64,000 nt of DNA from Aliarcobacter sp. (GTDB lineage Bacteria; Campylobacterota; Campylobacteria; Campylobacterales; Arcobacteraceae). Positions 55,805 through 63,473 of this stretch are shown one piece after another; the first letter of the stretch is position 1; every line of letters begins with the position of its first letter. Made by a program: the position numbers and the translations under genes. The notes beneath the pieces are model-generated. The model saw only the letters and a list, made by a program, of their open reading frames with translations, made no database searches and was not told the DNA's origin. Location: the NCBI GenBank assembly GCA_028690445.1, contig JAQVBE010000005.1, forward strand, positions 62,001 to 126,000. Direction: 5' to 3'.

Positions 55805-57686
55805 TTATGTAGTTACTTTTTTTGTCTTGATTATCTAATTCTTGCCCAATCTCTTGGTATCTTTTGAAATAATATTTTACAAATGAGTTGATTTTCTCAT
55901 CATTTGGCATAAAATATTTTTCTGTTTTTGTAGCATAGTTATTTAAAAATGCAGTTGCATCTTTTTTGTCAAGATAATGTTTTGCAAGTTCAGTATAGTT
56001 TTTGATATACCAAGCTTTTAAAATTTCATATTTTTCATCACTTAAAGCTATCTCTAACTTTTCATTTTCCCAAGCTAAAACACCACTATCAAAAAGACCA
56101 CTTAAATGAATCAAACCTTCACAATAATAAGGTTGAACTTCGTCAACTTCCATCCAACCAATAAGACCAACACTTCTTTTTACAAGGTCAATTAAAACTT
56201 GTGATTTTAAGTGAGCTTCATCTGTATTTTCATCTAATAAATAAGAGATTAAACCACCAGTTGTCGCTTTGAACTCTTCAATATTTTTGAAGTTTCCAGT
56301 TTTATTCATAACTGATTCTGTTTGCTCATCACACCATAAAATATGCCCATATTCATGCCCAACAGTGCTAATATCATAAACTTGATGCCAAGATGTTGTT
56401 TCATTAAAAAGGAAAGTTCTATCACGTGTAAGAATTTCTTGTCCAAAGATTTCCCTTGAAAGTTTCAAAAATGGTTTTGCACGGCTTGTTTGTAAAATTT
56501 CATCAGAAAATGCAAAGATTTTTTTACCTTCTTCAAGACTAACTATTTCATCATTTGGAACAACTTGTGCTGAAAACATTCCATTAAATCCAGCTCCAAA
56601 AAATAGCGCAGGTCGTCCAACATAAAGTTGAACTTTATCAAGTGATTTGAAGCTGAAATCATAGATTTTTTTGTACTCTTTACTTTTCTCATTTGCTTCA
56701 AAACTTGAATATATTTTTGCAAATGCTGATTTTATTTTATTTACCCTATGGTCGTTTTGAGCAAATTTTGGATTAGTAAGTCTAATATCCCATTCAAGGG
56801 CAACTGCTTTTCTAAAGTGGTCTTCGTAGTATTCAAGTGGATGACCGATTTGAATTGGAGTTTTTATTTTCATCCAAGCTCTATCAACATCTGCCCATTT
56901 TGAAACTAATTCATTTGTTCTATCTTCACTAAATGCTTTGATAAGTGCTTGAATATATAAAACATAATCCCATTTTTGATTATAGATTTCATCTTCAAGT
57001 TCGATTAGTTTATCTGCAAACTCTTCAAGTGCATCAACAACTTCAGTTGTCTCTTTTTTGAAAGCTTTGATATATGCTTTTGAAGTGTATTTATCTTTTT
57101 CTTTAACCAATGCAGAATAACATCTATCAGCCGTAATTCCACCATGTCCTAAGTCAAGAAGTTTTTCATCTTCAAGATATTTCATAATTTTTTCTTCATT
57201 TCCATCAAACTTAGCCATTAAATCTTTGTTTACGCCATTTATAATATGCGCAGTCCAAGAAGTTTGCCAAGCTGACATTTGAAGCCCAACATTATAAACA
57301 CCTATAAAAACTTCTCTATAAAATGGAGTTAAAAGATTATTTTGTACAATTAAATCTATTAGTTTTGTATGAATTTCATGCCAATACTCTTTTACAAAAC
57401 CATAAGCTTTCTCTTGTAAATCTATAATCTCTTTTTCATTTTTTTCAAGTTTTTTCAAAACTTGTACTAAAGAATCATCCCTTAAATTCACAAGTCTAGT
57501 AACAAGTGAAAATCTTAAATCACTTGTCATTTCAATTTTTAAAGCCTTTGCAAAATCATCTATTAGTCCAAGTTTATCAAACTCTTCATTTTCAAGGTGA
57601 GCTATTAATTTGTTAGTTTGTGTTTTTTGTTCATTTAAAAAGTCATATATTTTTTGTAAGTCGTTTAAAAAATTCTCTTTTGTCAT
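55800..57686 (-). CDS. ciaB: CiaB homologue, HExxH-containing
   Basis: 628-residue cytosolic-looking protein without a signal peptide. Length and sequence fit Campylobacter invasion antigen B; from memory, two segments (around 56585-56630 and 56875-56900) match the regions used to detect ciaB in Arcobacter by PCR. H444-E-Y-G-H448 with a Glu pair at 470-471 is a zinc-peptidase (gluzincin) type motif, suggesting a peptidase fold. Its role in invasion is disputed for Arcobacter and is not shown by sequence. It is a single gene between the kinase and htpG. Confidence 0.82.
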   Translation of the reverse strand: MTKENFLNDLQKIYDFLNEQKTQTNKLIAHLENEEFDKLGLIDDFAKALKIEMTSDLRFSLVTRLVNLRDDSLVQVLKKLEKNEKEIIDLQEKAYGFVKEYWHEIHTKLIDLIVQNNLLTPFYREVFIGVYNVGLQMSAWQTSWTAHIINGVNKDLMAKFDGNEEKIMKYLEDEKLLDLGHGGITADRCYSALVKEKDKYTSKAYIKAFKKETTEVVDALEEFADKLIELEDEIYNQKWDYVLYIQALIKAFSEDRTNELVSKWADVDRAWMKIKTPIQIGHPLEYYEDHFRKAVALEWDIRLTNPKFAQNDHRVNKIKSAFAKIYSSFEANEKSKEYKKIYDFSFKSLDKVQLYVGRPALFFGAGFNGMFSAQVVPNDEIVSLEEGKKIFAFSDEILQTSRAKPFLKLSREIFGQEILTRDRTFLFNETTSWHQVYDISTVGHEYGHILWCDEQTESVMNKTGNFKNIEEFKATTGGLISYLLDENTDEAHLKSQVLIDLVKRSVGLIGWMEVDEVQPYYCEGLIHLSGLFDSGVLAWENEKLEIALSDEKYEILKAWYIKNYTELAKHYLDKKDATAFLNNYATKTEKYFMPNDEKINSFVKYYFKRYQEIGQELDNQDKKSNYIK

Positions 57687-57745
57687 TTTTTTAATCCTTC
57701 ATTTTAAAAGCAGAGTTTATCTTTTTTGAACTTTTTTTTAGTTAA

Positions 57746-57772
57746 ATTAGCACTCTTGTATAAAAGGTGCTA
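57746..57772 (+). promoter_or_regulatory. CIRCE operator (HrcA site) upstream of htpG
   Basis: TTAGCACTC (57746-57754), 9-bp spacer, AGGTGCTAA (57764-57772). The left half and the N9 spacing match the CIRCE consensus TTAGCACTC-N9-GAGTGCTAA exactly. The right half differs at its first two positions. The spacer contains TATAAA, so the operator may overlap a promoter. Confidence 0.85.
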
Positions 57773-57811
57773 ATTTTAATTAAAACTTTAGCTTTCTTTT
57801 ATAAAGTTGTG

Positions 57812-57817
57812 ATAAAA
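57812..57817 (+). promoter_or_regulatory. Candidate -10 for htpG
   Basis: TAAAAT, 40 bp before the htpG ATG and 39 bp after the CIRCE element. The alternative -10 is TATAAA inside the CIRCE spacer. Confidence 0.35.
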
Positions 57818-57857
57818 TTCTCTTCTTAAAAAATTAAAATTTATAGGAGAAATTAGC

Positions 57858-59768
57858 ATGGCAAAACATCAATTTCAAACAGAAGTAGGACAATTATTAC
57901 ATTTAATGACACACTCTTTATATTCAAATAAAGAAATTTTTATAAGAGAGCTTGTATCAAATTCAAGCGATGCAATCGACAAACTAAACTATTTAAGACT
58001 TACAGATGAAAATCTTAAAGATGCATTTGCTGATTGGAAAGGTGAGATTAATATCTCTTTTGATGAAGCTGATAAATCTTTAACGGTTGTTGATAATGGT
58101 ATTGGTATGAATGAAGCTGATTTAATAGCTTCAATTGGAACAATCGCAAAATCAGGGACAAAATCATTTGTTGAAGCACTAACTGGTGATGCAAAAAAAG
58201 ATTCAAATTTAATCGGTCAATTTGGGGTTGGTTTTTATTCAGTATTTATGGTAGCTTCTTCTGTAGATGTTATTACTAAAAAAGCTGGTGAAGAAACTGC
58301 TTACAAATGGACAAGCGATGGAACAGGTGAATTTGATTTAGCTCCTTGTACAAAAGAGACTTCAGGAACTGTAATTTATATTAAATTAAAAGATGAAGAA
58401 GCTAGTGAATTTGCAAGTAAATATAGAATTAAAAATATTGTTGGAAAATACTCAAACCATATTGCTTATCCAATTTTCTTAAATTACAAAGAAGAAGTAA
58501 CTGAAACTTTAAGTGAAGAGGACAAAAAAACAGGCAAAGTTGCTGCTAAATCAATCGAAGATAAAAGAGAAAAAATCAATGAAGCAACAGCTTTATGGAT
58601 GCAACCAAAAACTAAATTAAAAGAAGAAGATTATAACGATTTTTATAAATCAATTTCTCATGATTCTTCAAACCCAATGCTTACGATTCACACAAAAACA
58701 GAGGGTGTAAACGAATATACAACACTTTTCTACATCCCAAAAACTGCACCTATGGATATGTATAGAGCAGATTTCCAAAGTGGTGTTAAACTTTATGTTA
58801 AAAGAGTATTTATCACAGATGATGAAAAAGAGTTATTACCAACTTATTTAAGATTTGTAAGAGGAATTATTGATTCTGAAGATTTACCTTTAAATGTATC
58901 TAGAGAAATTTTACAAGAAAATAGAGTTTTAGCAAATATTAAACAATCATCTGTTAAAAAAATCCTTTCTGAAATTAAAAAAATCTCAAAAGATGAAGAG
59001 AAATATGCTGAGTTTATAGCTCAATATATCAGACCTTTAAAAGAAGGTGTTTATCAAGACCACATGAATAAAGAAGCTATTTTGGATTTATTAAGATATA
59101 AATCAACAAAAATAGAAACTGGAAAAATGACTTCATTAGAAGCTTACAAAGAAAGAGCTGATAGTGAACAAAAAACAATTTTCTATATCGTTGGTGATAA
59201 TGAAAAAATCTTGAGAAGTTCTCCATTATTAGAGTCTTATAACAAAAATAATATTGAAGTTTTAATCTTAGATGATAAAGAAATCGATGAAATCATCACT
59301 CCATCAATTGGTGCTTATAAAGAGTGGGAATTTAAAGATATTACAGCTTGTGAACCTCCAAAAGTAGAACAATCAGAAGAAGAGAAAAAAGAAGTTGAAA
59401 CAAAATTTGAATCAATAACAAAAAAAATCAAAGATAAATTAGGTGATGCAGTTAAAGATGTAAAAGTTACAAATAGACTAAGTGAATCACCATCATGCGT
59501 AGTAAAAGATGCAGCAGATGCACAAATGGCAGCAATGGCACATATGTTTAGACAAATGGGACAAGAAATGCCACAATCTGCTCCAATTTTAGAAATTAAC
59601 CCAGAGCATGAAATAGTAAAAAAACTAAATGGTTGCCCTGATGAATCAACAATCGAAGATGTATCATGGATTTTACTAGACCAAGCAAAATTGAGTGAAG
59701 GTATGGAAATCACTGATACTGTTGCATTTGCGAAAAGACTATCAAGAATTACTGCTAAAGCTCTTTAA
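57858..59768 (+). CDS. htpG: Molecular chaperone HtpG (Hsp90)
   Basis: ATP-dependent chaperone. The N-terminal ATPase holds LYSNKEIFIRELVSNSSDAIDKL, DNGIGMN and GQFGVGFYSVFMV. The middle domain contains RGIIDSEDLPLNVSREILQ and the C-terminal dimerisation domain follows. Length 636 is standard. Good AGGAG site. It is preceded by a CIRCE element, pointing to HrcA heat-shock control, and followed by its own terminator. Confidence 0.97.
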   Translation: MAKHQFQTEVGQLLHLMTHSLYSNKEIFIRELVSNSSDAIDKLNYLRLTDENLKDAFADWKGEINISFDEADKSLTVVDNGIGMNEADLIASIGTIAKSGTKSFVEALTGDAKKDSNLIGQFGVGFYSVFMVASSVDVITKKAGEETAYKWTSDGTGEFDLAPCTKETSGTVIYIKLKDEEASEFASKYRIKNIVGKYSNHIAYPIFLNYKEEVTETLSEEDKKTGKVAAKSIEDKREKINEATALWMQPKTKLKEEDYNDFYKSISHDSSNPMLTIHTKTEGVNEYTTLFYIPKTAPMDMYRADFQSGVKLYVKRVFITDDEKELLPTYLRFVRGIIDSEDLPLNVSREILQENRVLANIKQSSVKKILSEIKKISKDEEKYAEFIAQYIRPLKEGVYQDHMNKEAILDLLRYKSTKIETGKMTSLEAYKERADSEQKTIFYIVGDNEKILRSSPLLESYNKNNIEVLILDDKEIDEIITPSIGAYKEWEFKDITACEPPKVEQSEEEKKEVETKFESITKKIKDKLGDAVKDVKVTNRLSESPSCVVKDAADAQMAAMAHMFRQMGQEMPQSAPILEINPEHEIVKKLNGCPDESTIEDVSWILLDQAKLSEGMEITDTVAFAKRLSRITAKAL

Positions 59769-59778
59769 AAACTATTCT

Positions 59779-59821
59779 ACAACGCCATTTTTTGATAATC
59801 TTGGCGTTGTCAGAATTTTTT
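59779..59821 (+). terminator. Terminator after htpG
   Basis: ACAACGCCA (59779-59787) pairs perfectly with TGGCGTTGT (59802-59810), followed by six T at 59816-59821. Confidence 0.8.
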
Positions 59822-59862
59822 AGCTCAATCACGTACTAATGTACTCTCAATCACTAAAAAAT
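59815..59862. repeat. Symmetric element with inverted and direct repeats after htpG
   Basis: ATTTTTTAG (59815-59823) pairs with CTAAAAAAT (59854-59862). Inside are two exact copies of CTCAATCAC (59824-59832, 59846-59854) flanking GTAC-TAAT-GTAC (59833-59844). No coding potential was seen. It could be a structured RNA, a protein-binding site or a small dispersed repeat. Confidence 0.6.
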
Positions 59863-59880
59863 CCCTTCGCCTTGATATTA

Positions 59881-59917
59881 TAAAAAACTGTCATTAGATA
59901 ATAGTTTTTATTTTTTT
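59881..59917 (+). terminator. Second terminator-like hairpin upstream of 59949
   Basis: AAAAACT (59883-59889) pairs with AGTTTTT (59903-59909), then T residues to 59917. It comes after the symmetric element, so it could end a short transcript made from that element. Confidence 0.45.
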
Positions 59918-59948
59918 GTTATAATAAAAATAATTAAAAGGAATATTT

Positions 59949-60221
59949 ATGAAAGAATCTAAAGAAGAGTTATTATATGAGATTTTTATAAAAATTCAAA
60001 GTGATAAAAATCTTGAAATAATAAATATTAATGAAATTTTAACAAGATATATGCCTCTAAATATATTCTTTACTTGTTTAAAGAATAACTCATTACGATT
60101 CAGTAAACCAAGAACTTGGATAGAAAAATATGATGTTTTTGAAGATTTATTATCCAATGTTGAATATAAAAAAACAAATCTAATAAGTAAAATTGGATTT
60201 TGTAGTGTGGAACCTTATTAA
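59949..60221 (+). CDS. Short hypothetical protein, possibly a DUF2971-like N-terminal fragment
   Basis: 90 residues with AAAGGA upstream of the ATG. The stretch NIFFTCLKNNSLRFSKPRTWIEKYDVFEDLL resembles the opening of DUF2971 proteins (a leader, then Leu-x-F-s-x-P-x-x-W/F, then a D-x-F-E motif). Those are usually 250 residues or more, so this may be a truncated remnant. It ends 20 bp before the acetyltransferase start. Function unknown. Confidence 0.45.
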   Translation: MKESKEELLYEIFIKIQSDKNLEIININEILTRYMPLNIFFTCLKNNSLRFSKPRTWIEKYDVFEDLLSNVEYKKTNLISKIGFCSVEPY

Positions 60222-60241
60222 ATTGTATATAGGAAATAAAA

Positions 60242-60708
60242 ATGCTCCTAAAAATAAGAAAAGTAACCTCACAAGACTCCCAAACAATCTTCAATTTCAT
60301 AATGGAATTAGTCATTTACGAAAAAGCATCAAAATAGTAAGTGAAATAGAAAATTCACTTTTTTCTCCAAATGCAACAGCAAAGGCTTTGATTTGTGAAG
60401 AAGATGGAATTGCTATTGGTTTTGCTGTTTATTTTTACAACTACTCAACTTGGCTTGGGAAAAATGGTATTTATCTTGAATATTTATATGTGAATGAATC
60501 AAAAAGAGGAAAAGGTGCTGGAAAAGCTATGATTAAATATTTAGCAAAAAAAGCAATAAGTGAAAACTGTGGAAGATTTGAGTGGGCTTGTCTTGATTGG
60601 AATACTCCTTCACGAGATTTTTATGAAAGTCTTGGTGCAGTTGCTTTAAATGAGTGGATTGGCTATAGATTTGAGGGTGAAACTTTAGAAAAATTTGCAA
60701 ATAATTGA
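60242..60708 (+). pseudogene. GNAT N-acetyltransferase, interrupted by a 1-base frameshift
   Basis: From ATG 60242 (AGGA 8 bp upstream) one frame reads MLLKIRKVTSQDSQTIFNFIMELVIYEKASK, then TAG at 60335. The +1 frame continues IVSEIENSLFSP ... GFAVYFYNYSTWLGKNGIYLEYLYVNESKRGKGAGKAMI ... FEWACLDWNTPSRDFYESLGA. Adding one A to AAAA at 60331-60334 restores a 155-residue protein of the spermidine/diamine acetyltransferase-like GNAT group, with the acetyl-CoA loop RGKGAGK. As written, the frame containing the catalytic core begins at 60193 with an unnatural N-terminus. Single-A deletion: recent inactivation or sequencing error. Confidence 0.88.
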
Positions 60709-60779
60709 TATAATTCTCCTTACATGATTATTTTACAATTAAAAAGTAAACTCTAGACTATTTTAGATAAAGGTAAAAA

Positions 60780-61361
60780 ATGAGTATTATCGTAGATTTA
60801 TTTAAATCACTTTTTAAAACAATAAAAAAACTCTCAAGACCTTATTTTAGCTTGGAAGAAAATGAGCTAAAATTCAAAATCGATTCAGATACTTTTTTCA
60901 AATTTCCAATTTTAAATATCGAAACAAAAACAAGATATGATTCTTATATCCTTGATGCTTACACTTTAAAAGCTGATAATATACATTTAGAATATATTCA
61001 TACAGATAATGATATTTCTTGGAATGCTCAGGCTTTATCTTTTTTCAAAGATTTGTTAAAAGAAAGTATAAATGCTTATTCTATGGATTTATTAGAAAAA
61101 AAAGAGTTTAGACATTATGAGTTTTTAGTTTATAAAATAGATGAAAAATATATTTTAAATGTTATTTATATTTATGAGATAAATAAAGAAGTTTTTATTG
61201 TGGATCAAAAAGGTAATCTTTATGAGAATTTATTGAAAAATTTTGATAAAAATTATATTTATAAATTTGAAAAAAATAAAACTGATTTTATAGACTTAAA
61301 CTTTAGTTTAGTAAAAAATAATGCTATGAAGAGCTATTTTGCTCTTCATAGTGGAGATTAA
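60780..61361 (+). CDS. Hypothetical protein
   Basis: 193 residues, no signal peptide or membrane helix beyond a slightly hydrophobic N-terminus. Mixed alpha/beta composition with many Tyr, Phe and Lys. ATG is preceded by AAAGG. I do not recognise a family. It is convergent with the DUF4197 gene; its last codons contain a perfect hairpin. Confidence 0.6.
   Translation: MSIIVDLFKSLFKTIKKLSRPYFSLEENELKFKIDSDTFFKFPILNIETKTRYDSYILDAYTLKADNIHLEYIHTDNDISWNAQALSFFKDLLKESINAYSMDLLEKKEFRHYEFLVYKIDEKYILNVIYIYEINKEVFIVDQKGNLYENLLKNFDKNYIYKFEKNKTDFIDLNFSLVKNNAMKSYFALHSGD
61324..61351. terminator. Hairpin at the end of the 60780 gene
   Basis: CTATGAAGAGC (61324-61334) pairs perfectly with GCTCTTCATAG (61341-61351). 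It lies inside the last codons of the plus-strand gene and 18 bp beyond the stop of the minus-strand DUF4197 gene. A T run follows on the plus strand (61363-61370). Confidence 0.55.
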
Positions 61362-61368
61362 ATTTTTT

Positions 61369-62193
61369 TTATTTACCAAATACTTGTTTTAAAATTGAAC
61401 TTGTTTGTTCAACAGGATTTGTTCTAATTGATGCTTCTTTTTGAGCAATCATTGTAAATAATCCTTCAATTGCTTTGTTTGTAACAAATTCATCTAAACT
61501 TTCATTTGAATTTCCAGGAATATAAGAATCAACTCCAAAACTTTTTGCCATTCCCATAACTCCACTATTATCAACTAAACCTTTTGCACTTGATTTATAT
61601 ATATTATTAACACTATCATAATAACCAGCTACTTGGTTTTCTTTCATAGTTTCTTGAATAATTGGTGCTATTGATTTTTTCAAAGATTCAGTTGTATTTG
61701 CTTTGAAATATTCTGTTGCTGCATTATTTCCACCAGATAGAATTTTTTGAGCATCAGTTAAACTCATTTTATCAATTGCAGAGATAAAAATCTCAGCTGT
61801 TTTTGGAGCTGCTTTTGAAGCTGCACTATTCATTGAGTTTATTAAATCATCAGCCATTTTATCGCCACCAGCTTTTCTAATTATTGATTCAGCACTAGAT
61901 AAATTATTTGGAAGAGGAATTTTCACAGCTTTATTATTTAAATAACCATTTGTACTTCCAAGTTCAGTTGTAGCATAAGTTACACCTGTTTTTAAAGCCT
62001 CTTTTAATCCACTTGAAACAGTTGCATTATCAAGATTGCTTGTTTTACTTGATGTTGCATTTGTTACTTGTTGAGCTATTCCTGAATCTTTAGAAACTGT
62101 ATCAACAACACTTTTTGTAATACCTCCTAAATCTAGGGCAAAAGTCAATGTTGAAGTTAAAAGTAAAGTTGAAACGATAAGTGATTTTTTCAT
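61369..62193 (-). CDS. DUF4197 domain secreted protein
   Basis: 274 residues with a signal peptide (about 1-19, ending TFA). The body matches DUF4197: GLKEALKTGVTYATTELGSTNGYLNNKAVKIPLPNNLSSAESIIRKAG and DGLF-like block AIEGLFTMIAQKEASIRTNPVEQTSSILKQVFGK at the end. It is mostly helical and periplasmic. Function unknown. Confidence 0.85.
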   Translation of the reverse strand: MKKSLIVSTLLLTSTLTFALDLGGITKSVVDTVSKDSGIAQQVTNATSSKTSNLDNATVSSGLKEALKTGVTYATTELGSTNGYLNNKAVKIPLPNNLSSAESIIRKAGGDKMADDLINSMNSAASKAAPKTAEIFISAIDKMSLTDAQKILSGGNNAATEYFKANTTESLKKSIAPIIQETMKENQVAGYYDSVNNIYKSSAKGLVDNSGVMGMAKSFGVDSYIPGNSNESLDEFVTNKAIEGLFTMIAQKEASIRTNPVEQTSSILKQVFGK

Positions 62194-62263
62194 AATTTTT
62201 CCTAATATTTAGATTTACATTATATAATAAATATTATAGAATAATTGTGAAAAAGGATTCCAA

Positions 62264-62704
62264 ATAGAACTAATCAACGAAATCTCTAATTTTATTTATA
62301 GTTTTAAAAATAAAATAGTTGAAGCTAATGAAATAGCTACAAAATACGAAGAACAAATAGTTTCTTTTGCTAATGAATTAAAAAAATTGAATTTAGACAA
62401 AGAATTTGAAGAAAACTTTTTGATTATATTAGGTTATTCATATAGACTTGAAGATGTTTCTCAAAGACTTTTTTTCACATTTTCAGAAACTATTTATGCT
62501 ATTGATTTAGATAAATTAATGAGAAATGAAGACTCTTTAAAACTAAATTCTATTGTTTATATTTTGGTTTTAGAAACAATTATAAAAGAGTATAAAACAA
62601 AAGAAGTAAATATAGAGCAAAAACAAAAAGCATTAGAAGTTTATAAAAAAATAGAAGAAAAAAAAGCAGCAGAAAATAAAAAGTATCATATGTATCAATA
62701 TTAG
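62264..62704 (+). CDS. Hypothetical protein with no standard start codon
   Basis: The frame is open from 62240 to 62704 and looks coding (Glu/Lys/Ile-rich helices) well upstream of its first TTG at 62387. AAGGA at 62253-62257 is followed, at 6-nt spacing, by ATA at 62264. That suggests an original ATG now read as ATA, or an A lost in a run after a GTG at 62247. The ATA start gives 146 residues; the TTG start gives 105 and has no ribosome site. C-terminal 35 residues are a charged helix. Family not recognised. It is 8 bp before pxpA, so they probably share a transcript. Confidence 0.5.
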   Translation: MELINEISNFIYSFKNKIVEANEIATKYEEQIVSFANELKKLNLDKEFEENFLIILGYSYRLEDVSQRLFFTFSETIYAIDLDKLMRNEDSLKLNSIVYILVLETIIKEYKTKEVNIEQKQKALEVYKKIEEKKAAENKKYHMYQY

Positions 62705-62712
62705 GATAAGTT

Positions 62713-63447
62713 ATGGCTATAAGATTAAATTGTGACATGGGTGAGAGTTTTGGTATTTGGAAAATGGGAAATGATGAGGAAGTTATGCCCTATATTGATA
62801 TGGCAAATTTAGCTTGTGGTTTTCATGCAAGTGATGCAGTTACAATGAGTAGAACTGTAATTTTAGCAAAAAAATATAATGTAACAATTGGTGCACACCC
62901 TTCATACCATGATTTATTAGGTTTCGGAAGAAGAACAGTTTTATGTTCACTTGAAGAGATAAAATCTATTATTTTATATCAATTAGGAGCTTTAAATGCT
63001 TTTTGTAGAGCAAATGGTACAACGGTTTCCTATGTAAAACCTCATGGTGCTTTGTATAAAGATATGATGAGAGATGAAAATATTTTTAAAGCAGTTTTAA
63101 ATGCTATTTCATCTTTTAATAAAAATATAAAACTTATGGTTATCTCAGGTCCAAAAAATGAAGAATATGAATACACTGCAAAACTTTATGATATAAAATT
63201 ACTTTTTGAAGTATTCGCTGATAGAAATTATAAAGATGATGGAATTTTGGTCTCAAGAATGGAAGAAAATGCAATTATTCATGAAGAATTAGATGTAATT
63301 GCAAGGGTTTCAAATCTAAAAGAAAAGGGTTTTATTTCAAGTATAAATGGGCAAATGTTATTTCTAAAAAGTGATTCTATTTGTGTCCATGGAGATAATG
63401 AAAAAGCTCTTGATTTTATAAAATTAGTAAAAAAAACTCTTTATTGA
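62713..63447 (+). CDS. pxpA: 5-oxoprolinase subunit A (LamB/YcsF family)
   Basis: Part of the PxpABC enzyme that cleaves 5-oxoproline (pyroglutamate) to glutamate using ATP. LNCDMGESFGIWKMGND at the start, NLACGFHASDAVTM near 36, IGAHPSYHDLLGFGRR near 60 and VKPHGALYKDM near 113 are family hallmarks. Length 244 is standard. PxpB and PxpC genes are not adjacent in this window. Confidence 0.93.
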   Translation: MAIRLNCDMGESFGIWKMGNDEEVMPYIDMANLACGFHASDAVTMSRTVILAKKYNVTIGAHPSYHDLLGFGRRTVLCSLEEIKSIILYQLGALNAFCRANGTTVSYVKPHGALYKDMMRDENIFKAVLNAISSFNKNIKLMVISGPKNEEYEYTAKLYDIKLLFEVFADRNYKDDGILVSRMEENAIIHEELDVIARVSNLKEKGFISSINGQMLFLKSDSICVHGDNEKALDFIKLVKKTLY

Positions 63448-63473
63448 TAGGGTGTTCACACCAATAAGAGTTT
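63434..63473. terminator. Hairpin shared by convergent pxpA and GGDEF genes
   Basis: AAACTCTTTATTG (63434-63446) pairs, with one bulge, with CAATAAGAGTTT (63462-63473). GGTGT/ACACC forms an inner stem. The pxpA stop (63445-63447) lies in it and the minus-strand stop (63472-63474) at its edge. Confidence 0.6.
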
